Translations under genes and position numbers: made by a program
NCBI RefSeq assembly: GCF_000422465.1
Contig: NZ_AULV01000017.1
Location: 118,350 to 182,349 of the forward strand
DNA from: Paenibacillus harenae DSM 16969
GTDB taxonomy: Bacteria > Bacillota > Bacilli > Paenibacillales > Paenibacillaceae
DNA: 64,000 nt
Direction: 5' to 3'
Part shown: in pieces, positions 17,836 through 27,835 of the stretch
How positions within the stretch are numbered: the stretch's first letter is position 1
Layout: the number at the start of each line of letters is the position of its first letter
The notes under the pieces: generated by a model
Databases searched by the model: none
What the model saw: only the letters and a program-made list of their open reading frames with translations
Told to the model about the DNA's origin: nothing

Positions 17836-19665
17836 ATGAAAAGCAGCTTTCGCAAAAAATTGATGATCGTGTTATTGGCAGCCACCGTCTTGCCGATTTC
17901 CATTTCCATGCTGATAACGTATAACCGTACGACGTCCACGATTACGGAACAGGCAGTCAAAGACAATTCAAAGCTGTTATTTCAAGGAAAGACCAACTTG
18001 ATTAATTACTTCGAACTCTTTAATAAGCTTTACAATTCCGTTTATTACGATGCAAACGCCGGCGATGCGTTGTTTCGCCTTCTGCGGGACGGCGTACCTT
18101 CCCAGAACGATAATGATTACGAGCGTTCGGTCGTCGGCACCACGCTGCGGAGCATGGCGATGACGAGTGCGGATATCTTTCAGATACGGCTGCATCTTAA
18201 TGAAGGCAACCGGTCGTACCTGCTGGCAAACGAGCTGCTCCGGTATGAGACGAACGTCAAATCGCCTGAAGACGAGTCCGTAATATGGAAACCAACGGGA
18301 TATATTCAGTATTCCCATCTAAGTCATGCTTATGGAGTCGACGAACGGAAGAAGTTTACGTATTATTTTCCAAAGACCGTCGTATCTTTCCACCGTCCGA
18401 TTTTCGACGTGCCTTCCGAACGTGAAATCGGACGGTTGTCGATCGATATCAGCCTCGACTATATCCGTTCCATTAGCGAAATGCTCTATACTTCCGGTCA
18501 AGAAGAACTATGGATCGTGAACGAGAAAGGCGAGGTTGTGTTCAGCTCCTACGAGGAGCAGATCGGTGCCGCGGGGCTGCAGGAGGATTGGGTGAACCGC
18601 GTGCTGGAGGATCGGGCCGAGCATGGACAATTCCGGCTTCAATCGCAGTCTTTCGACGGAATTGTCGTATACGAGAAGCTGACGACAAATTATATGAATT
18701 GGGCCATTGTGAAGCGGATACCTTACCGTCATCTGTACAGCGAGGCTAGGCAAATTACGCGTATTAACAGTCTCGTTCTCGGGTTCTTCCTCCTTATTAC
18801 CGTCCTGATGACCATGTATATTTCGTATCAGATTACGAAGCCGATCAAGCGGCTCCTTCATTCGATTCACGCCATGAAGTCCGGTAACCTGGAAGTCGAC
18901 ATTCCGATCAGAAGCAAGGATGAGATCGGTATCTTGGCTCAGCGGTTCCGGCAGCTCATGGAACAAATCAATCATTTGATTCTGCGGGAATACCGGCTTG
19001 AAATCGCCAATAAGACCAATCAGCTGAAGGCGCTGCAGGCGCAAATTCACCCGCATTTTCTAAACAACGCCTTGCAATCGATAGGAACCTTGGCGCTCAA
19101 GCATCAAGACCGTAAATTGTACACGCTCATCTCGTCCCTCGGCAAGCTGATGCGCTATCATATGAACACGGAAGAATCGGTCGTTCCCTTGATCAAGGAA
19201 ATCGAACATGTCAAAGCGTATGCGGAGCTGCAGAAGCAAAGGTTTGGCGATAATCTGGACGTCCATTTTCTCGTCGAGCCCGATGCGGAAGGAATCGAAA
19301 TTCCGAAGATGATTATACAGCCGCTTGTGGAGAATGTATTTAAACACGGAATCAAGCAATCCGATGTGCCCATAACGATCGTCGTTCGTTGCGAGAAATC
19401 GCCGGACGAGACGCTTCGGATCAGCGTAGAGGACAATGGCCGGGGAATCGATCCGGAGCGGAGGAGTCTGCTGAAAGCACAGTTGAATCGACCGGATAAC
19501 GCGGTTGCGACGCCGCAGGAAGAGCATATCGGACTTGCGAACGTCTTGATGCGCCTTCGTTTGTTTTTCAACAACCATTCATCGATGACGTTGAAGGAAA
19601 ACGTTGACGGCGGATTTATTGTGAGTATGGCCATTCCTATGAGTGAGGGGGAGAAAGCGACATGA
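17836..19665 (+). CDS. YesM-type membrane sensor histidine kinase
   Basis: Sensor kinase of 609 residues. A transmembrane helix near the N-terminus and another near 305-325 flank an extracellular sensing domain. A HAMP domain follows, then QIHPHFLNNALQSI (phospho-acceptor His near residue 407) and an HATPase domain with IQPLVENVFKHG and DNGRGI. Start at 17836, with GGAGGGGCGGT immediately upstream; an ATG at 17818 has no such site. Its stop overlaps the start of the response-regulator gene by 4 bp. The divergent transporter operon is its likely target. Confidence 0.9.
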   Translation: MKSSFRKKLMIVLLAATVLPISISMLITYNRTTSTITEQAVKDNSKLLFQGKTNLINYFELFNKLYNSVYYDANAGDALFRLLRDGVPSQNDNDYERSVVGTTLRSMAMTSADIFQIRLHLNEGNRSYLLANELLRYETNVKSPEDESVIWKPTGYIQYSHLSHAYGVDERKKFTYYFPKTVVSFHRPIFDVPSEREIGRLSIDISLDYIRSISEMLYTSGQEELWIVNEKGEVVFSSYEEQIGAAGLQEDWVNRVLEDRAEHGQFRLQSQSFDGIVVYEKLTTNYMNWAIVKRIPYRHLYSEARQITRINSLVLGFFLLITVLMTMYISYQITKPIKRLLHSIHAMKSGNLEVDIPIRSKDEIGILAQRFRQLMEQINHLILREYRLEIANKTNQLKALQAQIHPHFLNNALQSIGTLALKHQDRKLYTLISSLGKLMRYHMNTEESVVPLIKEIEHVKAYAELQKQRFGDNLDVHFLVEPDAEGIEIPKMIIQPLVENVFKHGIKQSDVPITIVVRCEKSPDETLRISVEDNGRGIDPERRSLLKAQLNRPDNAVATPQEEHIGLANVLMRLRLFFNNHSSMTLKENVDGGFIVSMAIPMSEGEKAT

Positions 19666-20933
19666 AGGCGCTCATCGTAGACGACGAACGGCATGTAAGA
19701 GAGGCGATTCACCTGCTTGTCGATTGGGAGTCGTTCGGGATCCGGGAGATCAGGGAAGCTTCGGACGGCAAGGCGGCAATTGAGGTCATTCAGTCGTGGA
19801 AGCCCGAAATCATATTTACCGACATGATGATGCCGGGAATGGACGGCTGCGAGCTGCTGACCTGGATTCAAGAACACGCGCCGGGCAGCAAAACGATCGT
19901 GATCAGCGGGCACGACGATTTCCGTCTGGTCCGCCATTCGATGACGGCGGGCGGCATCGATTATATTTTAAAGCCAATTGATGCCGATCAGCTGCTGTCG
20001 GCCGTGAAACAGGCGGTTACGCTCCGGACGGAGGAAGACGTAACCCGCCATGAGCAGCAAAGCCGCAAAATTGAAGTAAATTTATTAAAACCGATCTATT
20101 GGGAGAAAATATTTACCGACTTCATCCAATATCCAAACACGGACGGAAAGAAGCTCTCCGAAATTCGGAGCGAGTTTCCCGAGCTCGGTACGGCAAGCAT
20201 CTGCAGCTGCTCGGTAATCAGTTTGCGCGTGGAGGACGAGTCGATTCAGGCGAAATACAAAAACCACAGAGATTTATTGTTTTTCTCGTTAACGAATATT
20301 TGCAATGACTTTCTCCGAAACCCGCGCATCGGCTTTGCTTTCCGCTACTGGGCCAGCGAGGAGGAGATTGTTCTCCTGCATTGGAGCAACCTGGACGGGT
20401 TGAAAGATCAAGTGAACGTCATCAACCAAGCGTTTCAAGACACGCTCGGAGCGCGGTTCGATATCGGGATCGGCACCGCAAGGCCGTTCCCTCAGGATGT
20501 TCAGCAGGCATACCAAGATGCAAAAAACGCGCTGCAGCAGCGGAATCGCGATGCGGCGGACAGCCGGATTTACATGTCCGGGGAATTCGGCGACTTTCAG
20601 ATGCAAACAGAGCGCAACGTCATTGCCGAAATCCAGAAATACATGGAGAGCCATTACAACACCGATCTGCCCCTGCAGCATATCGCTAATCAATTTTTCT
20701 TGAGCCGGGAATATATCTCCAGGCGGTTTAAACAAAAAACCGGAGTCAACATTTCGGAGTATCTGGAACAAATCCGAATGGAGAAGGCAAAACTATATTT
20801 ATTGAACCCCAGCTTAAAGATTTCCCAGGTCGCCGGGATGGTCGGCTATCAAGACGAGAAATACTTCAGCAGGGTATTTAAAAAGTTGAACGGCTGTACG
20901 CCAAAAGAATATCGCAATGCGCACAAGGCTTAA
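19662..20933 (+). CDS. YesN-type response regulator (REC plus AraC domain)
   Basis: Response regulator of 423 residues. The receiver domain has D7/D8, phospho-acceptor D54 (FTDMMMPGMDG) and K104 (ILKP). The C-terminal AraC-type domain contains ANQFFLSREYISRRFKQ and MVGYQDEKYFSRVFKKLNG. It is shorter in the middle than the paralogue at 9113-10726. ATGA overlap with the kinase stop couples translation. It most likely activates the divergent sugar-transporter operon at 14547-17703. Confidence 0.9.
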   Translation: MKALIVDDERHVREAIHLLVDWESFGIREIREASDGKAAIEVIQSWKPEIIFTDMMMPGMDGCELLTWIQEHAPGSKTIVISGHDDFRLVRHSMTAGGIDYILKPIDADQLLSAVKQAVTLRTEEDVTRHEQQSRKIEVNLLKPIYWEKIFTDFIQYPNTDGKKLSEIRSEFPELGTASICSCSVISLRVEDESIQAKYKNHRDLLFFSLTNICNDFLRNPRIGFAFRYWASEEEIVLLHWSNLDGLKDQVNVINQAFQDTLGARFDIGIGTARPFPQDVQQAYQDAKNALQQRNRDAADSRIYMSGEFGDFQMQTERNVIAEIQKYMESHYNTDLPLQHIANQFFLSREYISRRFKQKTGVNISEYLEQIRMEKAKLYLLNPSLKISQVAGMVGYQDEKYFSRVFKKLNGCTPKEYRNAHKA

Positions 20934-20969
20934 TTTCCGGACGACCTGGTTCCTGCGACAACAAATAGA

Positions 20970-21007
20970 GAGAAACCGCCGGACAAAATAGTCCAGGCGG
21001 TTTCTCA
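20970..21007. terminator. strong Rho-independent terminator
   Basis: Stem GAGAAACCGCC / GGCGGTTTCTC (11 bp) with an inner GGAC / GTCC extension. It lies 36 bp after the response-regulator stop. Confidence 0.85.
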
Positions 21008-21110
21008 GGTCAATTCACTAAGTATTGTCCGGGCTTACGCCGCAGCCTGTATGAGCAGCTGTCACGGTTGTTCCAACAAGTTACATTCCCTTATTCTAGT
21101 AGGTCGAAGA

Positions 21111-21839
21111 CTACAGCGTGTCTGGGCCCGACTCGAAGCCGATCACCCCGTCAATGAAAGCGAGCGAAGCGATGGTCTCCTCAAAGGGGATCGATTTCTT
21201 GAGTTTAAGATGAATACGCAAGGTTAGATAACTTCCTTTCTTACCCGTATCGACCTCGTTGTCCACCGCAATTTTGTTAATCTGCATGCCGTTGGTGTTG
21301 AGATATTTCAATACGTAATTCAGCCCAGAGGAGTTTTTGTCCACCGTGATCTTAAGCTCGTGCAGCATCTTCCCTCTCGAAAACCGTTTCTCAAGCTTGT
21401 TCAGCGCAAACAAGCTGATTACCACCAGCAAAGTCGCAATAACCGCGCCAACGTAGAAGCCCGCGCCCGCCGCGAGACCGATCGCCGCCGATACCCACAA
21501 CGAAGCTGCCGTCGTCAGTCCGCTCACGCCGAACCCGTTGCGCATAATGGTACCGGCACCGAGGAATCCGACGCCGCTGATGACCTGTGCGGCTAACCGC
21601 GCCGGATCCAATCGGACATTCGGCTCCGACGCGAAATCCGCGAACCCGTAAATCGATAACAGAACAATGACGGCGGACCCCAGACAGACGAGAATATGCG
21701 TCCGAAACCCCGCGGAATGTCCGCCAAGTTCTCTTTCCAGGCCAATCAGCCCGCCTAGTCCGAGCGCCATCAGCAGTCGCAGAGCCATTTCCGTTAATCC
21801 GATTTGCCATACGCTTGGATCGTAGTGCAGAAGTTCCAT
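21111..21839 (-). CDS. MgtC/SapB-family membrane protein
   Basis: Integral membrane protein with the MgtC signature LLMALGLGGLIGLERELGGH (about residues 18-37) and about five transmembrane helices, followed by a cytoplasmic ACT-like tail of roughly 90 residues. Family members influence magnesium homeostasis and membrane potential, but the exact role here is unknown. The start is the ATG at 21839, because AGAGG lies 9 bases upstream; the ATG at 21848 directly abuts it. It starts 27 bp after the LacI gene on the same strand and may be the last gene of that operon, although no functional link to sugar uptake is evident. Confidence 0.85.
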   Translation of the reverse strand: MELLHYDPSVWQIGLTEMALRLLMALGLGGLIGLERELGGHSAGFRTHILVCLGSAVIVLLSIYGFADFASEPNVRLDPARLAAQVISGVGFLGAGTIMRNGFGVSGLTTAASLWVSAAIGLAAGAGFYVGAVIATLLVVISLFALNKLEKRFSRGKMLHELKITVDKNSSGLNYVLKYLNTNGMQINKIAVDNEVDTGKKGSYLTLRIHLKLKKSIPFEETIASLAFIDGVIGFESGPDTL

Positions 21840-21866
21840 CGTCCTCATCCTCTGCGGAAGCTGGAG

Positions 21867-22892
21867 TTAGATCGTAGAACAGGAATCCCCCTCTACGATT
21901 GTGCTGCTTATGACCATATTGTCCTGATAATCGCCCTCGCAGGCACCCAGCTTATGCATGAGCAGCCTAACGGATTGTACGCCCAGCTCGGAGGGCTGCA
22001 GATCCATGCCGGTTAAGGGAGGCGCCGTCCGGTGCATCATGGAAAGATCACCGCAAATGACGAACAGGGAAATATCCTCAGGGATGCGAAGACCTATATC
22101 CTTGATCGCATTCATCGCGCTGAACGCCGTGCGGTCATCGTCTGCGATAATGGCCGTAACCCGCTCCCCCATCTCCCCGATCACGCGGCGCGTCTCCTCA
22201 TAGCCGTAATTTAAGTAGTCCTCCGAATGAACCGAAGGCTTATAATGAAGCATATGCTCCCGCAGGGCGATCCGATGCTTCGCCAATGCTTCGAAGAAAG
22301 CCGTTTTTCGTTCTATGGACACGGTCATCCGTTCATTCGCATTCAGGAACATGATGTTCGCATGTCCCTTTCCGATCAAATAATCGCAGATATCATGCAG
22401 GATCCGGGCATTATCATTGTTTACCGTAGGCGCCGACTCTACCTGCGAATTAAAGATTTTGCCGACCGTAACGAAGGGAATGCCGTTCTGATGGAGCAGA
22501 TTGATCCTCTCGTCCTCCTCCGTCGGCCCGAGCACGATCGCGCCGTCGATCGGATAACTGGCCAGTGAAGGCGTCTTCACCTCCTGTGCGGGAAGCATAT
22601 CGAGCAGCACCCGGTAGCCGAATCGGGAAGCCTCCAGCACGACGCCGTTGATGAATTGGTTATGAAACGCGCTGAAGAAAAAGTTGCCGTGCGGAATGGT
22701 TAGCCCGATTGCCATCGTCTTCTTCGTCACCAAGCTTCTTGCGATATGATTCGGGACGTAATTCAATTCCCTGGACGCCTTAAGCACCCTCTCCGTCACT
22801 GTCTTGCTGGCCGGCCTCTTCTGGCTGAACACGTTGGAGACGGTTCCTTTGGACACGCCGGCGAGGCGCGCGACATCATCGATTTTCGCCAT
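21867..22892 (-). CDS. LacI-family transcriptional repressor
   Basis: Repressor of 341 residues. The N-terminal helix-turn-helix reads IDDVARLAGVSKGTVSNVFS, with the hinge helix VPNHIARSL, and the rest is a periplasmic-binding-protein-like sensor domain. It sits near the end of the Opp-type transporter operon, so it probably represses that operon by binding the two palindromes at 29936 and 29994, which have the CG-centred symmetry typical of LacI operators. The inducer is likely a sugar or sugar phosphate derived from the imported oligosaccharide. Confidence 0.9.
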   Translation of the reverse strand: MAKIDDVARLAGVSKGTVSNVFSQKRPASKTVTERVLKASRELNYVPNHIARSLVTKKTMAIGLTIPHGNFFFSAFHNQFINGVVLEASRFGYRVLLDMLPAQEVKTPSLASYPIDGAIVLGPTEEDERINLLHQNGIPFVTVGKIFNSQVESAPTVNNDNARILHDICDYLIGKGHANIMFLNANERMTVSIERKTAFFEALAKHRIALREHMLHYKPSVHSEDYLNYGYEETRRVIGEMGERVTAIIADDDRTAFSAMNAIKDIGLRIPEDISLFVICGDLSMMHRTAPPLTGMDLQPSELGVQSVRLLMHKLGACEGDYQDNMVISSTIVEGDSCSTI

Positions 22893-22911
22893 GGCTAGAC
22901 GCTACATCCTT

Positions 22912-23487
22912 TCAAGGCCGGATCAACTTATTCGCAAGAAGCTCTTCATTCAGCCGTTCCGCCAATTCCACAAGCTCCAGCGGCTCGCCGATCGTATAAT
23001 CCGGCTGTTCCAGCGGATCGGCCGGCGTCTTCGGATAACGGGACGTCCAGTTCAAATGCACGCTGGTCATGCCGACCTGATTCGCACCCTTGACATCCCG
23101 CGACAGATTATTGCCGACCATGATGATCCGGCCGCGGTCCTGCTCGCCGAGCTCCATCGCGCCCATAGCCGCCTTGAACATACGCGGATTCGGCTTATCG
23201 ACCCTTATCTGCTCGGAGTAGATCAAGACCTCGAAATAATCGTAAAGGCCGTTCATCGTCAACAGATTCTTGAAGGACTGCGCCGTCCCGTCGGCTACGA
23301 TCGCCAGCCTGTACCCGCGCTCCGCAAGCGTCTTAACCATCGTATCGGCTCCCGGAATGACCCGGCCTTGAATGACCGTGCCTTGTTCGTCGCGAATCTC
23401 CGTGCCTTCGTCAATAATCGTATCCCCGCAATCGAGGAAAATAATCAGTTCCTTCGTTTCATTGCCCATCGCCTGTTCCCTGTTCAT
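22912..23487 (-). CDS. HAD-superfamily hydrolase (phosphatase)
   Basis: Haloacid-dehalogenase-type hydrolase of 191 residues. Motif I is FLDCGDT, the DxGDT variant in which the first Asp is the nucleophile; motif II is IVADGT; a Lys in VDKPNP is motif III; motif IV is MVGNNLSRDVKGA. It would remove phosphate from a small metabolite, perhaps a sugar phosphate given its operon. The ATG at 23487 has AAGGGG eight bases upstream. The gene overlaps the end of the ATP-binding-protein gene by 29 bp and lies 19 bp before lacI, which places it firmly in the operon. Confidence 0.8.
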   Translation of the reverse strand: MNREQAMGNETKELIIFLDCGDTIIDEGTEIRDEQGTVIQGRVIPGADTMVKTLAERGYRLAIVADGTAQSFKNLLTMNGLYDYFEVLIYSEQIRVDKPNPRMFKAAMGAMELGEQDRGRIIMVGNNLSRDVKGANQVGMTSVHLNWTSRYPKTPADPLEQPDYTIGEPLELVELAERLNEELLANKLIRP

Positions 23488-24496
23488 TCCTTGCACCCCT
23501 TAATGTCAATTCGTCTGCATAATGGCAGGCCGCAAAATGATGGTCTCCGACCTCCCTCAATGCCGGCACTTCCTTGATGCACCTCTCCGTCTTATACGCG
23601 CAGCGCGGATGGAAGTGGCAGCCGCTTGGCGGATTCGCGGGATTCGGCACCTCGCCCTCCAGAATGATCCGGGTCTTCTTCAGATCCGGGTCCGGCTGCG
23701 GAACGGCGGAGAGAAGCGCCTCGGTGTAGGGATGTCCGGGCTGCTTGAACATGGAATCGACGGCTGCCAGCTCCACGACTCTGCCCAAGTGCATCACCGC
23801 TACCCGGTCCGATATGTTCTCCACGATCGACAGATCGTGCGAGATGAAAATATACGTGATCTTGAACTGCTCCTGCAGATCCTTTAACAGGTTAATGATT
23901 TGGGCTTGAATCGACACGTCCAGCGCGGACACCGCTTCATCGCATACGATCAGCCTGGGCTGGGTAATCAGCGCCCTCGCAATGGCGATCCGCTGTCTTT
24001 GCCCGCCGGAGAAGGCATGCGGATAACGTTTAAGGTAGCTGACATTTAACCCCGTTTTCTCCGCAATGGCCGATACCTTCTCCTCCACTTCCGATTTGGA
24101 CAGCTTGAAGTTGGCGATCAAAGGTTCGGAAATAATGTCGAATACGCTCATTCGCGGACTCAGCGAGGAGTAGGGGTCCTGGAAAATCATCTGAATATCT
24201 TTTCTGAACCTCTTCGATTCGGTCCCCTTCAGCTTCAGGAAATCGACGGCCACTCCCTCTTCCGTGCGATAGAGCACCTCGCCGGAGGAGGCACTCATGC
24301 CTCTCACGATGCATCTGCCCAGCGTCGTTTTGCCGCAGCCCGATTCTCCGACGATGCTCAGCGTTTCCCCTTCCCGCAGTTGGAAGGAGATATCTTGCAG
24401 CACCCGCACGGCATTCGGTTTGGCGAACAACGCCTTCCGGGACTTTACTTTGAAATCCTTATTGAGATTTTTAACCTCCAGAATGGGCTTCGCCAT
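23459..24496 (-). CDS. Opp/Dpp-type ABC transporter ATP-binding protein (OppF-like)
   Basis: ATPase of 345 residues. Walker A GESGCGKT, signature FSGGQRQRIAI and Walker B LIVCDEAVSALD are present, and the C-terminal region has the Opp-type extension with a Cys-rich segment (GCHFHPRCAYKTERC). The start is the ATG at 24496, with GGAGGAG seven bases upstream; that site lies inside the last codons of the preceding gene, so the two ATPases are translationally coupled. An upstream extension to 24631 is an out-of-context open frame. Confidence 0.9.
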   Translation of the reverse strand: MAKPILEVKNLNKDFKVKSRKALFAKPNAVRVLQDISFQLREGETLSIVGESGCGKTTLGRCIVRGMSASSGEVLYRTEEGVAVDFLKLKGTESKRFRKDIQMIFQDPYSSLSPRMSVFDIISEPLIANFKLSKSEVEEKVSAIAEKTGLNVSYLKRYPHAFSGGQRQRIAIARALITQPRLIVCDEAVSALDVSIQAQIINLLKDLQEQFKITYIFISHDLSIVENISDRVAVMHLGRVVELAAVDSMFKQPGHPYTEALLSAVPQPDPDLKKTRIILEGEVPNPANPPSGCHFHPRCAYKTERCIKEVPALREVGDHHFAACHYADELTLRGARNEQGTGDGQ

Positions 24497-24498
24497 CG

Positions 24499-25542
24499 CT
24501 ATTCTCCTCCATGCTGGTCCGAGTACAGGAAGCACCTGACCGTATGACTGCCGGAAATTTGTGTTGCAGGCACGGACTGCGCATTGCATATGCCTTCCAT
24601 CCGATCCTTGCAGCGTTCGTAGAACCCGCACATCGGAGGCATATTGACCGGAATCGGCACGGCGCCTTCGATGGAATCCAGCCGCTTCGACTTATTACCG
24701 CCAAGCCTTGGCATCGATCTCAGCAAGCCTTTCGTATACGGATGCTTAGGGTTATGGAAAATTTCCTTCACGGGCGCCTGCTCGACGATCTTGCCGAGAT
24801 ACATGACGGCCACTTCGTCGCACATTTCCGCGATGATGCCGAGATCATGCGTCACGAGCAGGATCGCCATGCCGAATTCCTGCTGCAGCGTCTTCATCAG
24901 CTCCAGCACTTGGGCTTGAATGGTCACGTCCAGCGCCGTTGTCGGCTCATCGGCGATAAGCAGCTCGGGATTGCAGGATAAGGCCATCGAGATCATTGCC
25001 CGCTGGCGCATGCCGCCCGAGAATTCATGCGGATATTGGTCGAATCTCTTCTCCTGATCCGATATCCCTACTTTGCTCAGCATCTCGAGCGCGATCTTCT
25101 TGGCTTCCTTCTTGTTCCTGGTACGGTGAATCAGAATCGCTTCCGTGATCTGGTTCCCGATCGTATACATCGGCGAGAAAGCCGTCATCGGCTCTTGAAA
25201 GATCATGGCAATCTTGCGGCCGCGGATGGAGCGGATCTGCCTGCCGTTCGGATCCAGCGATAGAAGGTTTAACGGCTTGCCTGCCGCCCCCGGCTCTGAC
25301 GAGGACAGGTACGCGACCGTCCCCGACGTCTCGCATTCTTTGGGATTGATGCTGAGGAGGGCCCGGCTGGTCAGGCTTTTGCCGCAGCCGGACTCACCTA
25401 CAAGACCTAATGTTTTCCCTTTCCTGATCTCGAAATCCACTCCGTCCACGGCGTTCATGACCCCGTTATCCATCTGAATCCGAATCTTCAGGTCCCGAAC
25501 ACGGAGAAGCGGCTGCTGCGTTTGAACGGCCTCTGCTGTCAT
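24499..25542 (-). CDS. Opp/Dpp-type ABC transporter ATP-binding protein (OppD-like)
   Basis: ATPase of 347 residues, with Walker A GESGCGKS, signature [11 protein letters not shown] and Walker [13 protein letters not shown]. The OppD-type C-terminal extension has the cysteine cluster [17 protein letters not shown]. It pairs with the OppF-like protein to drive the OppB/OppC-like permeases. It lies 33 bp after the OppC-like gene. Unlike the two MalFG-type transporters in this window, this system carries its own ATPases. Confidence 0.9.
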   Translation of the reverse strand: MTAEAVQTQQPLLRVRDLKIRIQMDNGVMNAVDGVDFEIRKGKTLGLVGESGCGKSLTSRALLSINPKECETSGTVAYLSSSEPGAAGKPLNLLSLDPNGRQIRSIRGRKIAMIFQEPMTAFSPMYTIGNQITEAILIHRTRNKKEAKKIALEMLSKVGISDQEKRFDQYPHEFSGGMRQRAMISMALSCNPELLIADEPTTALDVTIQAQVLELMKTLQQEFGMAILLVTHDLGIIAEMCDEVAVMYLGKIVEQAPVKEIFHNPKHPYTKGLLRSMPRLGGNKSKRLDSIEGAVPIPVNMPPMCGFYERCKDRMEGICNAQSVPATQISGSHTVRCFLYSDQHGGE

Positions 25543-25575
25543 ATGTATCCCCTCGCTATGACCTTGAATTTTGAA

Positions 25576-26715
25576 CTACCTTTTGTATGGATCCGCGGCA
25601 TCGCGCAAGCCGTCGCCCAGAAAGTTGAAGGTTAAGACGGTGAGGATGACCGTGCCGAGCGGAATGATTTTCCACGGATACAATGCAATATTATCGATCT
25701 GTTGGGCCTCCTGCAGCAGTACGCCCCAGCTGGTAGCCGGAGAACGAATGCCGAGCCCAAGGAAGCTCATGGCTGTCTCGGCGAGAATCATGCCGGGAAT
25801 CGCCAATGTCGTGGCGACGACCAGGTAACTAATGAAACCCGGCAGCAGATGCTTTACAATAATCTTCGCATCGCCGACGCCGGCAATTTTGGCGGCAACG
25901 ACGTAATCTTCGTTTTTCAAGGAAATAAACTTGCCTCTCACGACCCTCGCCAAACCCGTCCATTCAATGAAGGCGAATATGATGACGATGTAAATATACA
26001 TCCTGACGACCGGAATGCGCGGAGGGATCGCGGCGGATAAAGCCATCCATAGCGGCAGCGTCGGAAAGGAACGAATGATCTCGATGATCCGCTGAATGAC
26101 GGAATCCAGCCAGCCTCCGAAATAACCGGATACGCCGCCGATGATCAAGCCTAAGACGAAGCTGATCCCCACCCCTACGAGGGGAATGCTTAATGAAACC
26201 TGGCTTCCCAACAAAATGCGGGAGAGCAGATCTCGCCCGAGCGCGTCCGTGCCGAGCAGGAAGATGCGTCCGGGCACCTCGACCCCGATCAGACGCGTTG
26301 TCGCAGGAACGAGACCGAGAAACTTATAGCTTTCTCCTTTCACAAAAAATTGCAGCGGATACCGTTTCTCCGTGTCGGACGTAAAAATTTTGCGCATCGT
26401 CTCCGGATCCCGCGCCGACTTTAATTCGTAGACGAAGGGCCGGATATGGAATTTCCCCTCCGCGTCGACGAAACGCAGCTTCATCGGAGGCGCGTTCACG
26501 TATTTGCTGTCGTAATTTTGCAGCCCGTAGGGTGCAAGGAATTGGGCAAACAACGCTCCCATATATAGAAGAGCCAGAACGAATAGGCTGACCCGCGCCA
26601 ATTTGTGCTTTTTAAACCTCAGGTACATGAGCCGCCATTGCGAGCTGTAATTGACATCATTGCTTCCGGCCGGCTTAACGACTGTTGACTTTCCGAATAC
26701 CGGTAGTAGTTTCAT
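25576..26715 (-). CDS. Opp/Dpp-type ABC permease (OppC-like)
   Basis: Permease of 379 residues, longer than the usual 300 because of an extracytoplasmic insertion of about 90 residues after the first membrane helix (about 75-165). After it come GTDALGRDLLSRIL and the five remaining helices, with the coupling loop VVAAKIAGVGDAKIIVKHLLP (about 285-305). Such OppC_N-plus-insert permeases are common in the oligosaccharide branch of the Opp family, which fits LacI and cre control of this operon. Three bases separate it from the OppB-like gene. Confidence 0.88.
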   Translation of the reverse strand: MKLLPVFGKSTVVKPAGSNDVNYSSQWRLMYLRFKKHKLARVSLFVLALLYMGALFAQFLAPYGLQNYDSKYVNAPPMKLRFVDAEGKFHIRPFVYELKSARDPETMRKIFTSDTEKRYPLQFFVKGESYKFLGLVPATTRLIGVEVPGRIFLLGTDALGRDLLSRILLGSQVSLSIPLVGVGISFVLGLIIGGVSGYFGGWLDSVIQRIIEIIRSFPTLPLWMALSAAIPPRIPVVRMYIYIVIIFAFIEWTGLARVVRGKFISLKNEDYVVAAKIAGVGDAKIIVKHLLPGFISYLVVATTLAIPGMILAETAMSFLGLGIRSPATSWGVLLQEAQQIDNIALYPWKIIPLGTVILTVLTFNFLGDGLRDAADPYKR

Positions 26716-26718
26716 AGG

Positions 26719-27717
26719 CTACGTTCCCCTGAACTCTGTACGGATTTTTGGATCAAGCCACGCGAGCAGAATGTCCGAAATCAAAGTTCCCAGTACCGTC
26801 AGCAGAGCCATGAACAGCAGCCATGTGCCCGCCAGATACATGTCCTGCCCTAATAGGGCATTAAACATGACCGGTCCTTGAATCGGCAAATTCAAGACGA
26901 TCGCCGTAATCGTAGACCCGGTGAAGATCGAGGTCAGCGACCATCCGAACGTGCTGACAATCGGGTTCAGCGCCGCGCGCGTCGGGTACTTGAACAAGAT
27001 TTTCCGCTCGGACAGGCCTTTCGCTCTCGCCGTAACCACATTCGGCTTATTCAGCTCATCCAGCATCTGGCCCCGCATAACGCGGATCAGATCCGCCGTC
27101 CCGGACAACCCGATAACGATGACGGGGATGACCATATGCTTCGCCAGATCGATCATCTTGGCCATCGACCACTCCGCATTCACGTACTCGGCGGAGAACA
27201 AGCCGAGCAAGGGATCTCCGAACCACGTGTAGGACAGAAACATGAGAATGACGGCCATCAGGAAATGCGGGGTCGCCATCCCCAGAAAGCTCAGGCCCGA
27301 GAAGAAATAGTCCCCTATGGAATACTGCTTGACCGCGCAGTAGATACCGATCGGAATCGCGACGAGGTATTGAAATGCCATTGTGACCAGGGAGACGGTC
27401 AGCGTTAGTCCCATATATTGCTCAATGACGGCTAGAACGGGCTTGTTGTAGTTAAAGGAGAAGCCGAAATCTCCGTGCACGACGATGTCCTTGATCCAGA
27501 TGAAGTATTGTTCGTAAACGGGGCGGTCCAGCCCCAGATCCGCTCGCATCGCATCCATGTCTTCTTGCGTAAACACTTCGCCCGCGACGGACATTTCTGC
27601 CGCGTAATTGGATACGTAATCGCCGGGCGGAAGCTGAATGATGTAGAACACGATGACGGATATAAAAACCACGACAGGGATGACCAGCAGAATTCGCTTC
27701 AACGTGTACTGCAGCAT
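26719..27717 (-). CDS. Opp/Dpp-type ABC permease (OppB-like)
   Basis: Permease of 332 residues with six predicted helices. The N-terminus MLQYTLKRILLVIPVVVFIS is typical of OppB/DppB, as is the coupling loop VVTARAKGLSERKILFKYPTR near residue 240. It is the first permease after the binding-protein gene, 118 bp downstream of that stop, and forms the channel with the OppC-like protein. Confidence 0.9.
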   Translation of the reverse strand: MLQYTLKRILLVIPVVVFISVIVFYIIQLPPGDYVSNYAAEMSVAGEVFTQEDMDAMRADLGLDRPVYEQYFIWIKDIVVHGDFGFSFNYNKPVLAVIEQYMGLTLTVSLVTMAFQYLVAIPIGIYCAVKQYSIGDYFFSGLSFLGMATPHFLMAVILMFLSYTWFGDPLLGLFSAEYVNAEWSMAKMIDLAKHMVIPVIVIGLSGTADLIRVMRGQMLDELNKPNVVTARAKGLSERKILFKYPTRAALNPIVSTFGWSLTSIFTGSTITAIVLNLPIQGPVMFNALLGQDMYLAGTWLLFMALLTVLGTLISDILLAWLDPKIRTEFRGT

Positions 27718-27835
27718 CTCTTATCCTCCCCTCCCCATGACCATTCGGAACACGAATGCCTTTGGAATGAACATGCCGCCAATAGAGGGGGAGCCGATGC
27801 TCCGCCTTCTATTGGCACGCAAGTGAAATGCCTCG

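Noticed and set aside
23412..23450. Missing second Asp in HAD motif I (DCGDT instead of DxDxT)
   Set aside because: DxGDT is a common natural variant in this superfamily and does not mean loss of function.
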